Below, piece after piece: positions 25,200-34,254 of a DNA stretch of 64,000 nucleotides (position 1 is the first letter of the stretch; every line of letters begins with the position of its first letter). The position numbers and the translations under genes were made by a program. The notes under the pieces are model-generated. The model was not told the DNA's origin. It made no database searches and saw only the letters and a list, made by a program, of their open reading frames with translations. The DNA is from CAZCAC01 sp964496575 (lineage in GTDB: Bacteria > Planctomycetota > UBA1135 > GCA-002686595), in the NCBI GenBank assembly GCA_964496575.1, contig CAZCAC010000007.1, positions 1-64,000 on the forward strand. Reading direction: 5' to 3'.

Positions 25200-25626
25200 G
25201 ACAAAGAAGGCCGACCACCAGCCGAACCTCCTCACCGGCAAGCCCTACACCGCCTCGATGGACCGGGAAGGTCGCGGCGTGGCCAACGCGCTGGACGGCG
25301 TGGTGGATCGCGATCACTTCTGGGACGCGAGTCCGGCGCCGCAGTGGATCCAGGTAGACCTCTTGCAGCCCACGCGGATCGAACGGCTGGAGCTCGTCAC
25401 CTACTGGGACGGGGGACGCTTCTACGAGTACGAGATCGAGGCCTCGCTCGACGGCGAGAGCTGGGTGCGCGTGGTCGACGGGCGGAAGAACGGAGAGGTC
25501 GCGACACCCGAGGGCTACCTCCACGAGATCGAGCCGGTCGAGGCCCGCCACGTGCGGGTGACACTGCTGCGCAACAGCGCCAACCCGGGGCTGCACATCG
25601 TCGAGTTTCGGGCGTTCGGAGAGTGA
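25198..25626 (+). CDS. Stand-alone discoidin (F5/8 type C) domain, possibly truncated
   Basis: This 142-aa open frame consists almost wholly of one galactose-binding-like discoidin domain. It runs from NLLTGKPYTASMDREGRGVA through WIQVDLLQPTRIERLELVTY to HVRVTLLRNSANPGLHIVEF. Such domains bind sugars and usually sit at the end of larger secreted enzymes. Here there is no signal peptide and no partner domain, and the ATG lies inside the right arm of a REP-like inverted repeat. It is probably the C-terminal remnant of a larger gene cut by that element, or a gene that took its start from it. There is no clear ribosome site. Confidence 0.6.
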   Translation: MTKKADHQPNLLTGKPYTASMDREGRGVANALDGVVDRDHFWDASPAPQWIQVDLLQPTRIERLELVTYWDGGRFYEYEIEASLDGESWVRVVDGRKNGEVATPEGYLHEIEPVEARHVRVTLLRNSANPGLHIVEFRAFGE

Positions 25627-25645
25627 AGCGGAGGGAGGGGCTCGC

Positions 25646-27346
25646 TCATCGCCCCACCATCTCCAGCGCCTCGTGGGCGTACTCGACGAAGCGACCGTGG
25701 ATCCACAGATCGCGCAGCAACTCGACGTCCCGCTCCCGCTCGAGGTCCAGCGGGCGCGTCGACGGAAGGCGTTCGAGTACCTTTACCAGATAGTACCCGT
25801 ACGGGCCCCGATAGGGCCCGCAGATGGCTCCGACCGGCAGATCGAAGAAGATCCGATCGGTCAGCAGCATTCCGTGGAGGAAGTGGGTGACCACGCTCTC
25901 CCCGAGCGCCTCGCCCAGCCGGTGGCGGCTCAGCGGACCGAGACGCCCGCGGCGCTTCGGGGGGGTGACCAGGATCGGGACGTGCATCACCCGCCTCCAC
26001 ACGTAGGAACCCGAGGGTTCCCCGTACTCGTCGAGCAGCTCGTCCCACTCCTCCGGCGCCGCCCGGAGCCGCTCGGCGAGGCCCTCGGCCTCCTTCTCGG
26101 CCCGGTTCCACCCGTCGACCCTCCAGCGCGCCTCCTGGAGGTCGGCCGCGGCGACCCGAACCACCTCGGCATCCACCTTCGCCAGACCGCACAGGGCCTG
26201 TCCCCGCTCCAGGTACTCCTGCAGCTCTGGTGGCAGTCCCCCACCCTCGGGGACCTCGAGCTCGGACATCAGGGCCCGCGCGTGCGATTCGGCCACCTGG
26301 GCGTAGATCGCCCTCGCCTCGCGGGAGGGAAAGGAGCGGCCGTAGGTGACGAACATCGATCCGTCTCCCGTCGTCGACATGCACCCCGGGTGGAGATCCT
26401 CCCTTCGCCCCTCCAACCGGGCGACGGCGGCCTCGACGCTCATCAGCCTTCCTTCGCGGGCGAGGCGCTGTCGGGTCGCCTCGACGAGGGCGAGAAAGGT
26501 CCGGGCCTGCTCGACATCGCAGGGGTTCACGATGCTCCGAGCGCCGGCCCAGAGCACCTCGGTGGTCAAGGAGAGGTCGAGCTCGCCATCCCGGTCGAAG
26601 TCCACGGTGCAGACGACCTCCGGCGGCAGCCCCTCCTTCGAGGTCTTCTCGTCGGCCTTACGATACGACTGCTCCAGCACGATCTGCCGCAGGATCCCGC
26701 GGTACAGCGCATCCTCGGGCAGGAGCTCCGGCTCGGGCCCCGCATCCGCCGCGCCGGCCTCGATCGCCGCTCGCCAGGCGGTGCGGCGTGACCTCAGGTC
26801 GTCGCAACGGCGCTCCCTGCACTGGCGGAAGTCGTCGATCAGGATCTCGCCCGCCTCCTGCCGGAGGCACTCGAAGGTCACGGGCGGCCACTTCTTCGGA
26901 TCGTCGTCGAGGAAGACACGATCGAACAGGAGCGCTTGACGCCGATCGCGCTCGTACCAGGCCCGGCAGCGAAAGGAGCGGCGGATCTCCACCTCCTGGT
27001 CGAGGGTGGGATATTCCCTCTCGAACTCGGCCGCGAGCTCGCCGAGGTGGGCGCGGAGCTCCTCGTCGGTGACCTCGAAGTCCTCGAGGCTGGCGAGACC
27101 CTCACGGACCCGCCGCTCGATCTCGCGGTCGATCAGCGCCTGGACCCGGTGGTACTCCAGCTCCGCCCGCGCCGGCCCGTAGAGGATGAAGCGCTCGATC
27201 TCGGCCCGCGGGATCTCGACGGAGCCGACGATCAGGGGGCCCCCGAGCTCGGGGAGGGAGGATCCGGCGTCGGACTGTCCGCGGAGGGGTGAGCCGATCG
27301 AGGCCGGGACGAGGAGGAACAGCAGGACGGGAGCGAGAATCCGCAT
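25646..27346 (-). CDS. Exported parvulin-like peptidyl-prolyl isomerase/chaperone
   Basis: This 566-aa protein has a signal peptide (LAPVLLFLLVPASIGSPLRG). It contains long helical stretches with SurA/PrsA-like features (REIERRVREGLASLEDFEV, then LRAHLGELAAEFEREYP). Near the C-terminus is a parvulin-type end, LTDRIFFDLPVGAICGPYRG followed by PYGYYLVKVLERLPSTRP, where GP-x-G-YY-x-VKV is the usual last strand of the PPIC fold. It probably helps exported proteins fold, fitting a genome region full of them. The start at 27346 was chosen for the signal peptide. A degraded relative of its tail lies at 22200-22520. It is convergent with the discoidin gene. Confidence 0.75.
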   Translation of the reverse strand: MRILAPVLLFLLVPASIGSPLRGQSDAGSSLPELGGPLIVGSVEIPRAEIERFILYGPARAELEYHRVQALIDREIERRVREGLASLEDFEVTDEELRAHLGELAAEFEREYPTLDQEVEIRRSFRCRAWYERDRRQALLFDRVFLDDDPKKWPPVTFECLRQEAGEILIDDFRQCRERRCDDLRSRRTAWRAAIEAGAADAGPEPELLPEDALYRGILRQIVLEQSYRKADEKTSKEGLPPEVVCTVDFDRDGELDLSLTTEVLWAGARSIVNPCDVEQARTFLALVEATRQRLAREGRLMSVEAAVARLEGRREDLHPGCMSTTGDGSMFVTYGRSFPSREARAIYAQVAESHARALMSELEVPEGGGLPPELQEYLERGQALCGLAKVDAEVVRVAAADLQEARWRVDGWNRAEKEAEGLAERLRAAPEEWDELLDEYGEPSGSYVWRRVMHVPILVTPPKRRGRLGPLSRHRLGEALGESVVTHFLHGMLLTDRIFFDLPVGAICGPYRGPYGYYLVKVLERLPSTRPLDLERERDVELLRDLWIHGRFVEYAHEALEMVGR

Positions 27347-27502
27347 GAGAGTCAGGGCGTTCGGAAGGCGACTCACCGGGACACGACCAGCATCGGGCGC
27401 CGCGCGACACCTACGGTTACGGGGTGGGGCGTCGGCCGTGAGATCCTCACCACAGAAGCTGTCCATTCGTGTCGATCACGTGTACCTCGCCCCCGTTCGC
27501 GA

Positions 27503-28165
27503 TCAGGAGGCGCGCCGGAGCGCCGCGGCGCCCCCGGCGAGGTACCCCTCTCGATCGAGGCGGTTGACTCCCGCGCCGCAGGCGAGAAGGTGGGACACCA
27601 GCTCCGCGTCCCCCAGTGCCGCCGCGAGGTCGAGGGGGTATTCGCGCCCGACCGACCGGAGGGCCTGCGACGGATCCTCCTCGAGCAGCGAGAGCGCGAG
27701 TTGCCGCTCTCCGAGGCTGATCGCGTTGACGAGGTCGAGCTCCATCCCCGCTTCCCGGTACACGTCCACGACGGCGAGGCACTCGCGCTCGACCGCGGTG
27801 TGCAGCGGCGTGCGTCCCTGGTCATCGCGAGCCAGGGGATCCGCGCCGGCTTCGAGGAGGAGCCTCGCCATCGCGGGGCTCTTCGCCTGGTGCAGTGGTG
27901 TCCTCCCGTAGTCGTCCCGCGCGCCCAGCGAAACTCCCTCGTCGAGGAGAAGGCGAACGATCTCTCGCCGCTCGCGATGGATGGCCTCCTCGATCGCCGA
28001 CCGGGCACCGGCCACGGGCTCGAGCAGCGCGGGATCGGCGCCGATCATCTCCCGGACCGTGTCGACGTCCCCACGTCGAATGGCGAGGTTCAGCTCGTCA
28101 TCCTCCAGCGCGAGCAGCGGGCCGGACGCGCCGAGAAGCGCCACCGTCAGGGCGATCGCCTTCAT
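27503..28165 (-). CDS. Exported ankyrin-repeat protein
   Basis: This 220-aa protein has a signal peptide (MKAIALTVALLGASGPLLAL) and four to five ankyrin repeats. Examples are ELNLAIRRGDVDTVREMIGA, DDYGRTPLHQAKSPAMARLL and DDQGRTPLHTAVERECLAVV. The repeats form a helical stack for protein binding outside the membrane. The last repeat is irregular (DREGYLAGGAAALRRAS) and the protein stops there, so the C-terminal cap may have been shortened. Its start is 108 bp from the divergent HEAT-repeat gene, and its stop is 156 bp before the isomerase gene on the same strand. Confidence 0.8.
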   Translation of the reverse strand: MKAIALTVALLGASGPLLALEDDELNLAIRRGDVDTVREMIGADPALLEPVAGARSAIEEAIHRERREIVRLLLDEGVSLGARDDYGRTPLHQAKSPAMARLLLEAGADPLARDDQGRTPLHTAVERECLAVVDVYREAGMELDLVNAISLGERQLALSLLEEDPSQALRSVGREYPLDLAAALGDAELVSHLLACGAGVNRLDREGYLAGGAAALRRAS

Positions 28166-28273
28166 GGATCTCCAGTCTACCTCCTCTGCTGGGGCACCTG
28201 TGACCGCGCGGCGGGAAGCGACTACACCCACACCTGCCCCCCTTCTCGAGTCCCCGCAGGAGGAACCACCGCC

Positions 28274-30241
28274 ATGAAGCGGAGCATCCTCACCACCTGG
28301 ATCGTGGCTCTCGCCCTCGCCCCGGCCTCGGGCGGCGCCTCCGACGCCCAGGACCCGGTTCCCCGCCTGCACCGCGTCGGGCCCCGGGAGAAGTCCTCCT
28401 ACCGGGGAAACCCCGCCTTCGCCCGGCTGGAGGAGTTTCGCTGGCAGGACTGGTGGAGCTCGAACGGCCGGCGGTACCTCCACCCCCACCCCGGACTCGG
28501 GGTCACCGGTCCCGGCGGGCCTTCCCCTTTCCCGCCGGAGCCGCTCGCCACCGACGAAGAGCGCGCCCTCGCTTTCCAGTACCTATCCGATCTGCTCGAG
28601 CGAGAGGAGCGCGCGGCCCTCGTCGTGCCCGCCGCGGTCGCCCTGGCCCTCTTCGTGCAACACGATCGCGGAGGAGAGCAGCGAGCCCGGGTCACCGAGA
28701 TCCTCACCTCCCTCGCCGCACACTCCGACCAGGAGCTCCGCCAGGGAACCGCGATCGCCCTCGGGGTCCTGGGCACGGAGCAGGCGGAGGAGGTGCTCTA
28801 CGCACTCCTCGACCACGATCGGCCACGCTTCGGCGACAGCCCCTTCGGGCCGGCCGGCACCTACCGCACGCGCTGCTTCGCCCTGCTCGCGCTGGGGTAC
28901 CTCGGTGGACGCGCCGGCGACCTCGAGCAGAGGCGGCGGATCGTCCACCATCTCTGGCGCTTCTGCGAGGAAGTCGAGGAGTACGGGCGGAACACCCGGA
29001 CCGCGGCGCTGATCGCGATAGGACGCGTGCCCCTCGAGCCGGCCGATCCGCAGGCCGGAACCGACCCGCGCCCACCAGATGCGTCGACGGCGGCCCCTGT
29101 CAACCTCGACGAACAGCTCCGCTATCTGCTCGACTTCGCCACCGCCTACGAGGACCGGAGCCGACACTTCCGGGTCCGCGCTCACACGCCGATCGCGGCG
29201 GCGCGCCTGGTGAGCGGGAGCCTCGACGGCCGGTATCGCGAGACACTCGTTCGGGCGCTCGCCCCGATGGTCAGCAAGCGGGGGAACATCGGCACCCAGG
29301 TGATGCGGCAGAGCTCGTCGATCGCCTTCGGCACCGTCGGGCGCCTCGGCGAGGATCCACTCGACGTCGAGATCCGGGAGCGCCTCCTGGGCGCGCGGCA
29401 AAACGCCTCCTTCCGGGTCCAGAGTGCGAGCCTGCTGGCGCTGGCCCGGATCGCAGGTCGGCCTGGACCCGACGGGACGCAGGGTCTTGCGACGATGCGC
29501 GAAGCGCTGCGAGCGCGGTTCCTGGGGCATTGGAAGTACGGCGGCAGTCGCGTTCCGTGGAACGCGCTCGCCCTGGCGGTGATGGAGCGCGCGATCGAGG
29601 ACAGCGGGGGAGGACCTTCCGACGAGGTGCGAGAGGCGCTCTTCGTCTCGCTCGCCGAGACCGACGACCCCGAGGAGGTGAACGCGCTGCTCCTCGCCTG
29701 CGGCATCCTGCGCGATCCGCGGGCGGAGCCGCTCCTGCTGGAGCGCCTCTCCCGGCGGACCTTCGCGGACCTGGGGGATGAAACGGTCGGTAGCGCGGCG
29801 CTGGCGCTGGGCATGCTCGGCGCCACCTCATCGTGGGACGCGTTGTACGAAGCGTGGCCTCAGCCGGGGGTGAGCGCGGCGGGCCGCCGCGAGATCGCGA
29901 TCGGACTGAGTCTCCTCTCCAGGGGCGTCGCACCACCCTGGGCGAACCCGGCCGAGGTGGAGCTCTCTCCCGCGCAGTGGCGTGACCTCGTCTCCGCCCA
30001 TCGCTACTGCCCCGCCTCGAGCTCCGCTCGCTTCCTCGCGCGCGTGCTCGCCGATCCCGACCGCGATGACGCGCTTCGCGTCCAGGCGGCGCTGGTTCTC
30101 GCGGGGCTGCCCGGCTACGGTCTCCTCGATCTCGCCGAGCACTTCGACACCGGAGCCCTCGATGCTCACGCCCCGGTGCTGTGCACCGAGGCCGAACGAG
30201 CCCTGCTGGACCTCCCCTGGCTCCCGACTGACAGCGAATAG
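28274..30241 (+). CDS. Exported HEAT-repeat protein
   Basis: This 655-aa protein starts after a clear GGAGGA ribosome site and has a signal peptide (ILTTWIVALALAPASGGASD). From about residue 100 to the end it consists of helical repeats of the HEAT/PBS-lyase type, such as LRQGTAIALGVLGTEQAEEV, SASLLALARIAGR and VGSAALALGMLGATSSWDAL. The fold is an alpha-solenoid for binding partners. Exported HEAT proteins of this length are frequent in planctomycetes and their roles are unknown. No catalytic residues are visible. Confidence 0.8.
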   Translation: MKRSILTTWIVALALAPASGGASDAQDPVPRLHRVGPREKSSYRGNPAFARLEEFRWQDWWSSNGRRYLHPHPGLGVTGPGGPSPFPPEPLATDEERALAFQYLSDLLEREERAALVVPAAVALALFVQHDRGGEQRARVTEILTSLAAHSDQELRQGTAIALGVLGTEQAEEVLYALLDHDRPRFGDSPFGPAGTYRTRCFALLALGYLGGRAGDLEQRRRIVHHLWRFCEEVEEYGRNTRTAALIAIGRVPLEPADPQAGTDPRPPDASTAAPVNLDEQLRYLLDFATAYEDRSRHFRVRAHTPIAAARLVSGSLDGRYRETLVRALAPMVSKRGNIGTQVMRQSSSIAFGTVGRLGEDPLDVEIRERLLGARQNASFRVQSASLLALARIAGRPGPDGTQGLATMREALRARFLGHWKYGGSRVPWNALALAVMERAIEDSGGGPSDEVREALFVSLAETDDPEEVNALLLACGILRDPRAEPLLLERLSRRTFADLGDETVGSAALALGMLGATSSWDALYEAWPQPGVSAAGRREIAIGLSLLSRGVAPPWANPAEVELSPAQWRDLVSAHRYCPASSSARFLARVLADPDRDDALRVQAALVLAGLPGYGLLDLAEHFDTGALDAHAPVLCTEAERALLDLPWLPTDSE

Positions 30242-30243
30242 CC

Positions 30244-30278
30244 AAAAAACCGACGGCGCCCCGAGGAGCGCCGCCGGT
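30244..30278 (-). terminator. Rho-independent terminator of the glycine-rich lipoprotein gene
   Basis: Read on the minus strand, an ACCGGCGGCGC/GCGCCGTCGGT stem (one mismatch) is followed by six T residues. It starts about 30 bp after the stop at 30309. This is a classic intrinsic terminator and also overlaps the end of the convergent HEAT gene. Confidence 0.8.
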
Positions 30279-30308
30279 GTGGGATCCGTTCCCAGAGAAG
30301 GAGTGTCC

Positions 30309-33300
30309 CTAGAACTTGAAGGGCATCCGCAGGAACTCGAGCACCGGCCGGCGGGAGGTCGAGTCGAGCTCACCCACCTTGGCGATGTCGAAGGTCACGC
30401 GGTAGCGCACGAACTTGAAGTCGGTGTTGCCCGGAGCCGCGTTCAGCTCGGTGATGTCGGTCGACCAGCTGGTCGGCGACGGGAAGATCGCGCTCTGGTC
30501 GGGAGCGCCCTGGGCGTTCTCCGACGTGGCCTGGAACTGGATCTGGAGCTCCGCCGTGTTGGGAATGAAGTCCACCACGCCGTCGGTCGAGACCAGCACG
30601 TAGCGCGGGATCAAGGTGACCATCCCGGAGGGTGAGGTCATGGTGCTCGCCGTGACCGTCACGTCGAGAGTGTCCTCGGTCTCGTCGTAGGTCGCCGAGG
30701 CGACGTCGTAGGTCTCCGTCCCGACCGTCAGGCGGAAGCTCCGGAGGAGGCTCGGGTTCCGCTTGTAGATCTGCTCGTCGGCCTCCAGCTCCCCGGCGTC
30801 GAAGCGCACGGTGTTGGGGGTCATGAACTCGGGAGTGCCATTGGCCTCGATCGGGTTCACCGGCTCGAGCATCGGGTCGAGCTCGTCGACCGTCTCGCCG
30901 GTCACCTCGATGAAGCCGGTGGCCGGGTCGATGCCGTCGAAAAGGAAGGTCAACGGGTCGGGGACCGAGGTCCCCGGGGCCACCGCGGCGGCACCGAGCG
31001 GCATCCACTTCGACTGCGCCTTGGAGAAGCGGCCGAAGGTCGGCAGCAGGTGGTCGACCCACTTCTGCGCCAGCGGGTCGTAGCCGACCGGCGGCGGGTA
31101 GCAGACGTTCCACAGCGTCGCGTCGTCGTCGCCGGGGTACTTCACGTCGTGCGTCGCCGGCGCGCCCGAGAGGCTGCCCACGTGCATCTGGACCAGGCCC
31201 GGGCCACCGTCACCACCGGCGCAGCGCAGGACGTAGCGCTGGCCGCCGTGCAACGAAGCGTTGAGGTCGATGCAGGTCTCCGGCAGCGTCGGAATCCAGG
31301 GGTTGTCGACGTTCTTGGCGGCGATGCTCGGAGGCGTCGGCCAGCCGGGGTGCTTGCCGTCGTCCCAGTAGCTCTTCTCGCCGGCCGCCGCGCCGCCCTT
31401 GTCGCCCTCGCCGGCGCCGCCCTCGCCTCCACGGGAGACGACTGCGACCGAACCGGTGGCCACACCGGACAGGTCGATCGTGCCGCCGGCCTCGAGGATG
31501 ATGTGACCGCCGGAACCACCGCCGGAACCACCGCCGACGCGGTTGACGTAGAGAGTGTTCTCCCCGCCGTTCCCGTGACCGCCGATCGCGGTGATCTGGC
31601 CGGTTCCACTGACAATGATGTTACCGAGGGCCCGGATGGACAGCGCACCCGCGCCGCCGCCGCCGCCGGCTCCCTTCTCCTGCCGGTTGTAGATCAGCTC
31701 CGGCGGAGGATAGGTGTCGGTCCAGGTGCCGTCCCCACCCGCGCCGCCGCCGGCACCGGGCATCGGGAACGCGAGCTCGCCGACCACCAGCACCTCGTCG
31801 GGGGTGTCGAACAGCTTGCGCTTGGTCCCGAGGAAGTCGTCCTCGGTTCCGGCGATGTCGGAGAAGGGGCTCGGGCCGATGTGCCCGCCGTAGGGGATGT
31901 GCGGCCCTTGCGAGGAGATGCCCTCGTCGTGGCCGACGAAGCCCGCCTCGGCGTTGAGACCGATCATGATCTCGTAGGGGCAGGGAGTCTCGCCGTCGAG
32001 GCCGTAGACCATGAAGTCGTGGCCGAGCTGGCCACCGCCCCCGCCGCCGGCGCGGCGACGGATGCCGAGGTCCTGGTCACTCGGGTGCCACCCCGACTCG
32101 CCGCCTTCCCCGCCGAGGTTCGGTCGGTTGAAGGCGCCGTAGCCGTGGCCGCCACGCTGCGTCACCTGCGTGGTCAGGTAGCTGCCGGTGCCGCCGTCGC
32201 CACCGCCACCCTGGCCGGCTGCACCGGACTCGGGCTGGTTGGGGGTGTTGAGGGTGAACACCGGGGGCGCGCTCGAACCGTTGATCGAGATCGTCCCCTC
32301 GACGATGACGTTCCGGGAGGCGAAGATCTCGGACGGGTTGGGTCCCTGGATCCGGAGGCTCGAGCCTTCCTCGACGATCAGGTCACGCACGTCGAGCTTG
32401 CCACTGACGGCCAGCACGGACGTCTGCGGAGAGCCGTTGGGGCCGCCGATGAACATCGTCGAGGTGGTGTCGAAGACGACCTCCTTCCCCCCCTTGATGA
32501 CCAGGTCGAAGTCACCGTTCGGGCCGCCGGTTCCCTTGAAGGCGAATGCGGCCTGCAGCCCCTCTTCCCCCGTCGCCGGGTCGCCCCAGTTGGCGCGCGG
32601 CGTGTCGAGCGCGCCGGTCAGGTCCTCGAAGATGCTCGTCTCGGGGTTGAACCGCTCGAGGACCTCGTCCGCGGTCTCGCGAGGCGCACCGCCCCCGTCG
32701 AGCTCCGCGTCGGTATCCATCAGGGCGAACCGATCGAGCGCGACGATGTTGCGATCTCCGACCAGGTCCTCGAACTGCGCACTCACCACGATTCGCATCG
32801 GGCGGTCCTGCGGCAGGATCCCCACGGGCCGCATGCGCACCGTGGACCCCGTCTCGCTACAGTTCGCCACCAGGTCGAGGAGCGTGGGGATGGTGGCCCA
32901 GTCGCCGCTGCCCTTCATCGTCTCGTACTCGAGCCGAAGCCGGGACGAGCTGATGTTGTCGGTGGTCGGGCTGACCGCCTGGTTGAACTCGAGGTAGATG
33001 TCGACCCACGTGGTGGGAACGCTGTAGAAGTTGTTCGGTACCAGGTACCCCGTTTCGAGGTTGCCCGTGCCGGTCTCGTCCAGGATGAACGGCTTCTTCA
33101 CCACCTCCCCGGTCTCGGGATCGATCACCTCGACCCGGCACCCGTCGATGAATCCATCGCTGTAGAGCGGCGCGGGCGGGCCGAGAGCGGTGTCGAGGAA
33201 CAACTCGGAGAGGACGACCGCGTCGGGAGTCCGGAAGTACAGCGTCCGCCCTTGCTGGACCGATTGTCCGGAACGCAGCGACCGAACCGTCGTGGCCCCG

Positions 33301-33722
33301 CCGGAGGCCTCCAGCACGTTGACCTGGTAGTACGTGCTCCCCGGCAGGAGCCCCGCATCGCTGAAGTCGTCCTGGGTCGGGCAGGCGGGCCGGAAGAGCA
33401 CGGCTCGCGGGAGACCGTCCACGGGATCGAGGTCGGAGGGGTCGAGGCTGAACTCCCCGAGCACCGGAGCCCCGTCGATCCGCTGGATGTTGATCGTGTT
33501 GAGGTTCACCGTGTCGAAGTCGACCGACTGGGTGAACGTGAACTTGATCGGCCGGTTGATCTGCCAGGTCTGCCCGTCGACCACGCCGGTCGTCGACAGG
33601 GAGAACGAGGAGGAAGACGCGCCGCTGGGAGTGCTCCCGGAGCCGGAGCAGGCGGGCAGCAGGGATCCTGCGACCAGTATCGGTAGCCAGGTGGTCGAGA
33701 TCCCGCGAAGGGTACGTGCCAT
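30309..33722 (-). CDS. Giant glycine-rich lipoprotein with Ig-like N-terminal domains
   Basis: This 1137-aa protein has a lipoprotein signal (TTWLPILVAGSLLPAC). Residues about 40-330 look like bacterial Ig-like (SbsA-type) repeats: INRPIKFTFTQSVDFDTVNL and WVDIYLEFNQAVSPTTDNI are typical strands. The middle 400 residues are very rich in glycine, with GAAGQGGGGDGGTG, RRRAGGGGGGQLGH and GAGGGGGAGALSIRALGNI, alternating with right-handed beta-helix-like motifs (LDVRDLIVEEGSSLRI). The C-terminal 250 residues are again beta-rich. This suggests a surface-exposed adhesin or layer component. The ATG at 33722 has GAGG about 7 bases upstream. It follows the secretion cluster on the same strand. Confidence 0.78.
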   Translation of the reverse strand: MARTLRGISTTWLPILVAGSLLPACSGSGSTPSGASSSSFSLSTTGVVDGQTWQINRPIKFTFTQSVDFDTVNLNTINIQRIDGAPVLGEFSLDPSDLDPVDGLPRAVLFRPACPTQDDFSDAGLLPGSTYYQVNVLEASGGATTVRSLRSGQSVQQGRTLYFRTPDAVVLSELFLDTALGPPAPLYSDGFIDGCRVEVIDPETGEVVKKPFILDETGTGNLETGYLVPNNFYSVPTTWVDIYLEFNQAVSPTTDNISSSRLRLEYETMKGSGDWATIPTLLDLVANCSETGSTVRMRPVGILPQDRPMRIVVSAQFEDLVGDRNIVALDRFALMDTDAELDGGGAPRETADEVLERFNPETSIFEDLTGALDTPRANWGDPATGEEGLQAAFAFKGTGGPNGDFDLVIKGGKEVVFDTTSTMFIGGPNGSPQTSVLAVSGKLDVRDLIVEEGSSLRIQGPNPSEIFASRNVIVEGTISINGSSAPPVFTLNTPNQPESGAAGQGGGGDGGTGSYLTTQVTQRGGHGYGAFNRPNLGGEGGESGWHPSDQDLGIRRRAGGGGGGQLGHDFMVYGLDGETPCPYEIMIGLNAEAGFVGHDEGISSQGPHIPYGGHIGPSPFSDIAGTEDDFLGTKRKLFDTPDEVLVVGELAFPMPGAGGGAGGDGTWTDTYPPPELIYNRQEKGAGGGGGAGALSIRALGNIIVSGTGQITAIGGHGNGGENTLYVNRVGGGSGGGSGGHIILEAGGTIDLSGVATGSVAVVSRGGEGGAGEGDKGGAAAGEKSYWDDGKHPGWPTPPSIAAKNVDNPWIPTLPETCIDLNASLHGGQRYVLRCAGGDGGPGLVQMHVGSLSGAPATHDVKYPGDDDATLWNVCYPPPVGYDPLAQKWVDHLLPTFGRFSKAQSKWMPLGAAAVAPGTSVPDPLTFLFDGIDPATGFIEVTGETVDELDPMLEPVNPIEANGTPEFMTPNTVRFDAGELEADEQIYKRNPSLLRSFRLTVGTETYDVASATYDETEDTLDVTVTASTMTSPSGMVTLIPRYVLVSTDGVVDFIPNTAELQIQFQATSENAQGAPDQSAIFPSPTSWSTDITELNAAPGNTDFKFVRYRVTFDIAKVGELDSTSRRPVLEFLRMPFKF

Positions 33723-33842
33723 GTCGATCCTCGAAGGTGTGGGGTGGTAACCGGCGGTGCGAAGGGGGCCCTCGCGACGTGAAGAGCGTAGTGAACTCCG
33801 GACCCGAGAGCCCGGCGAGAATTTCCGTGTTTCGATAGTGAG

Positions 33843-33908
33843 AAAACGGCGCCGTCGCCGCCCGTGCACCCGATTTGCGGGTGCGCGCACAGTGGCGCCG
33901 TGCGTTTT
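33843..33908. terminator. Long imperfect inverted repeat flanked by A-run and T-run
   Basis: The 66-bp segment starts with AAAACGGCGCC and ends with GGCGCCGTGCGTTTT. An inner perfect 7-bp hairpin, GCACCCG/CGGGTGC, lies at 33866-33884. It could act as an intrinsic terminator in both directions, or as an attenuator in the leader of the lipoprotein gene starting at 33722. The gap 33723-34254 holds this element, the hairpin at 34114 and no convincing gene. Confidence 0.5.
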
Positions 33909-34113
33909 CGCCCACTCCGGAGCTCGTGGAGCCGGAGGAGAGTCGAAGCTGAGAAAGACGCCCCGGGGCGGGGCGAGGAGCCGATCCAGGTCCGGATGCT
34001 CGACCGTAGTCTAGCAAATCCCAGGTGCAACCAGGAATTTCGGCTTTCCCCCGGTGTCCCGGAAGTGCCGCGGGCCGAAGGAAAACCGCGTCCTGGGCCG
34101 TTGAACACGGATC

Positions 34114-34132
34114 TCCCCCCCCGGCGGGGGGA
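34114..34132. terminator. C7/G7-type hairpin after the secretion operon
   Basis: The arms TCCCCCC and GGGGGGA enclose a CCGGC loop, about 120 bp after the gspG stop codon on the minus strand. There is no T-run. It may help end the secretion transcript or only reflect skewed composition. Confidence 0.35.
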
Positions 34133-34254
34133 ATGTGCAATTTCGGTGCCGCCGCATCTCCCGGATTCCCCGCCCACGTCGCCCCCCGGCGAGCCCGATG
34201 GGACCCCCGCCTCACCGGGGCTGGCAGCCGCTGCTCCGCCGCTTCCGCCTACCC

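Noticed and set aside
31050..33686. An 878-residue plus-strand frame opposite the glycine-rich lipoprotein
   Set aside because: Its composition (Val/Arg/Asp/Gly) is the complement of the real gene, with no domain or start signal.
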